Below, in pieces: positions 5,916-6,969 of a stretch of 6,969 bases of DNA (its first letter is position 1; every line of letters begins with the position of its first letter). Origin of the DNA: Candidatus Tayloriibacteriota bacterium (GTDB lineage: Bacteria; Patescibacteriota; Minisyncoccia; Phycocordibacterales; PALSA-1337); NCBI GenBank assembly GCA_026395095.1, contig JAPLZI010000029.1, positions 1-6,969 on the forward strand. The letters run 5' to 3'. Both the position numbers and the translations under genes were made by a program. Below the pieces are notes generated by a model, which did no database searches, was not told where the DNA came from, and saw only the letters and a list, made by a program, of their open reading frames with translations.

Positions 5916-6683
5916 ATGAAATCAGACACTATTATAATAATCGCCGCTCGGGATTCTTATTCGGAGACGTGGGACGCTTTTTTCAGCCTATTTTTCAAGT
6001 ATTGGCCAGATTGCCCTTATCCGGTGTATCTATTCACGGAAAAGAAAACCTACCCTGATCCGCGCATACTTCCTCTGGTGGTGTCGGATGACCCGAATGG
6101 GTCATGGGGCAAACAATGGGCTGATAGAATAAGAAAGGCTCTTGCTGAGGTAGATGCAAGCTACTTCATCTTGCTTCATACGGATTATTTTTTCTCCGAA
6201 AAAATCGACACTGCCAGGATAGCTGGTCTCATAGAACTTATCCGCCGATCGGACGTAGGTTATATTAGGCTATGTCCGGTGCCGCCGCCAAAGCTACCTT
6301 ATTCCGGTGATAGGACTCTCGGAACGCTTTCAAAAAGAGACGCATACAATGTATCGTTGCAAGCGGGACTTTGGAAAAGAAGCGTGTTCGAACGTTTTCT
6401 AATCTCTGGATTGAATCCAGGAGAATTTGAAATTGAAGGAAGCAAGAACAGCTATAAGGTAAAGGAAACATTTCTTTGCACAAAAAAGGGCCTAGCGGCT
6501 ATTCCTTATGTTCATGGTATAAGTAAGGCTGCATGGCTATACGAGGCCCGGAGGTTTCTCAAGAATGAAGGTCATGAAGTTAGGACGACTAGGAATAAGG
6601 AAAGCTTTTGGGCTTACATATGCCGTGTTTATTACATAAATATGATAAAATACCGGCTCAAAATGCTATGGTGCCATCTATAA
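5916..6683 (+). CDS. Putative GT-A-like glycosyltransferase, uncharacterised
   Basis: This 255-residue soluble protein starts with a strand-like stretch, TIIIIAARDSYSETWDAFF (5-23), followed by CPYPVYLFTEKKTYPDPRI (33-51). That order resembles the nucleotide-binding start of GT-A enzymes. FILLHTDYFFSE (84-95) sits where related proteins have an acidic DxD-like loop, here H88-T89-D90. YIRLCP (116-121), YNVSLQAGLWKR (144-155) and GEFEIEGSKNSY (169-180) look like the rest of the conserved core, where the LQAGLW-R block followed by E-x-E-GS is characteristic. I recognise it only as an uncharacterised putative transferase often found in polysaccharide loci. It has no signal peptide; the C-terminus is basic and aromatic (about 229-255) and could touch the membrane. 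It is the first gene of a plus-strand operon, and its end overlaps the next start by 16 nt. Substrate and activity are unknown. Confidence 0.7.
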   Translation: MKSDTIIIIAARDSYSETWDAFFSLFFKYWPDCPYPVYLFTEKKTYPDPRILPLVVSDDPNGSWGKQWADRIRKALAEVDASYFILLHTDYFFSEKIDTARIAGLIELIRRSDVGYIRLCPVPPPKLPYSGDRTLGTLSKRDAYNVSLQAGLWKRSVFERFLISGLNPGEFEIEGSKNSYKVKETFLCTKKGLAAIPYVHGISKAAWLYEARRFLKNEGHEVRTTRNKESFWAYICRVYYINMIKYRLKMLWCHL

Positions 6684-6969
6684 GAAAATTGTGTGTTATT
6701 GTGCCGGCCTACAATGAATCGCGGACGATCGAGGATATAATCGGCCGTATAGCCAGAGTGCAGCTCCCAATTGGAATTACGATGGAAATGGTCGTCATAG
6801 ATGATTTTTCTACGGACGGTACGAACGCGATACTAGAGAGACTGCAAAAACAGTATTCTCTACGGGTGCTCAAGCATGACAAGAATTACGGCAAGGGGAA
6901 GGCAATTAGGACTGGAATGGAGTTTGTTACAAAGAATCGGCCAGGGTCAAGCGTGATGGACTTTGCAGT
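6668..6969 (+). CDS. GT2 glycosyltransferase (DPM1-like), 3' truncated by the window edge
   Basis: Only the first 100 codons are present. The ATG at 6668 overlaps the previous gene by 16 nt in another frame; an in-frame TTG at 6689 is a weaker alternative. The protein starts MVPSIRKLCVIVPAYNES, the standard GT2 first strand with VPAYNE (11-16). It continues with MVVIDDFSTDGT (about 39-50), which contains the nucleotide-binding DD and the S-T-D-GT turn, and HDKNYGKGKAIRTGME (about 70-85). This NxGKGxAxRxG block is characteristic of the dolichol/polyprenyl-phosphate mannose synthase-like branch. The metal-binding DxD should lie just past the window end, after VMDFAV. The likely role is making a polyprenyl-phosphate sugar or extending a glycan. 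It is probably co-transcribed with the gene before it. Confidence 0.85.
   Translation, partial: MVPSIRKLCVIVPAYNESRTIEDIIGRIARVQLPIGITMEMVVIDDFSTDGTNAILERLQKQYSLRVLKHDKNYGKGKAIRTGMEFVTKNRPGSSVMDFA

Noticed and set aside
6406..6420. 15-bp inverted repeat CTGGATT-G-AATCCAG within the plus-strand transferase gene
   Set aside because: It is short, has a one-base centre and no T-run, and is plausible by chance over several kilobases.
1..6969. Recoding of TGA as a sense codon (as in some compact-genome lineages)
   Set aside because: TGA terminates the first two genes precisely at ATGA overlaps, and all conserved frames are free of internal TGA.
1..6969. tRNA, rRNA, CRISPR array, insertion sequence or attachment site
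   Set aside because: No cloverleaf-like, spaced direct-repeat or terminal inverted-repeat structure was seen; nearly every base lies in a protein-coding gene.

Overview
The window is a densely packed bacterial glycan-biosynthesis island of about 7 kb. It looks like part of a surface polysaccharide or glycolipid locus. Every gene I can support is a glycosyltransferase, a putative glycosyltransferase, or a nucleotide-sugar reductase. The standard code with TGA as stop fits all genes, because two of them end in TGA at ATGA overlaps. Genes are separated by 17 nt or less or overlap, apart from one 81-nt divergent gap. Convincing Shine-Dalgarno sequences are mostly absent. This fits an uncultivated, compact-genome bacterium; a Patescibacteria-like or similar lineage is a guess, and nothing here fixes the taxonomy. 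No RNA gene, insertion sequence, CRISPR array or phage gene was seen.

Layout. (1) Bases 12-3948, plus strand: a three-gene operon joined by two 4-nt ATGA overlaps. It encodes a GT4-type (GT-B fold) glycosyltransferase, a polytopic GT-C membrane glycosyltransferase, and a GT2 enzyme carrying the remnant of an N-terminal methyltransferase. A probable intrinsic terminator for this operon lies about 50 nt past its last stop, inside the 3' end of the converging gene. (2) Bases 3966-5834, minus strand: this reads as one 622-codon frame, but it is best explained as two genes. They are an RmlD-like NAD(P)-dependent sugar reductase whose last 44 or so codons sit in another frame after a run of six T, and a separate GT-B glycosyltransferase starting at 4958. 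(3) Bases 5835-5915: a short divergent promoter region in which both candidate promoters place the transcript start at or within 3 nt of the start codon. (4) Bases 5916-6969, plus strand: a putative GT-A-like transferase overlapping by 16 nt the start of a second GT2 (DPM1-like) gene, which runs off the window edge.

How the genes may work together (inference): the GT2 enzymes could make polyprenyl-phosphate-linked sugars or extend a lipid-linked glycan on the cytoplasmic face. The GT4 and other GT-B enzymes would add residues from nucleotide sugars, the reductase would supply a deoxysugar nucleotide such as dTDP-rhamnose, and the GT-C protein would use a lipid-linked donor on the outer face.

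Points most worth a second look: the GT2 fusion protein that lost the SAM-binding core of its methyltransferase half but kept both flanks; the T6 frameshift that fuses two genes; a 28-bp perfect palindrome and an exact 15-bp codon-phased tandem duplication inside the GT-C gene; and the apparently leaderless divergent promoters. I do not see evidence for a wholly new system.
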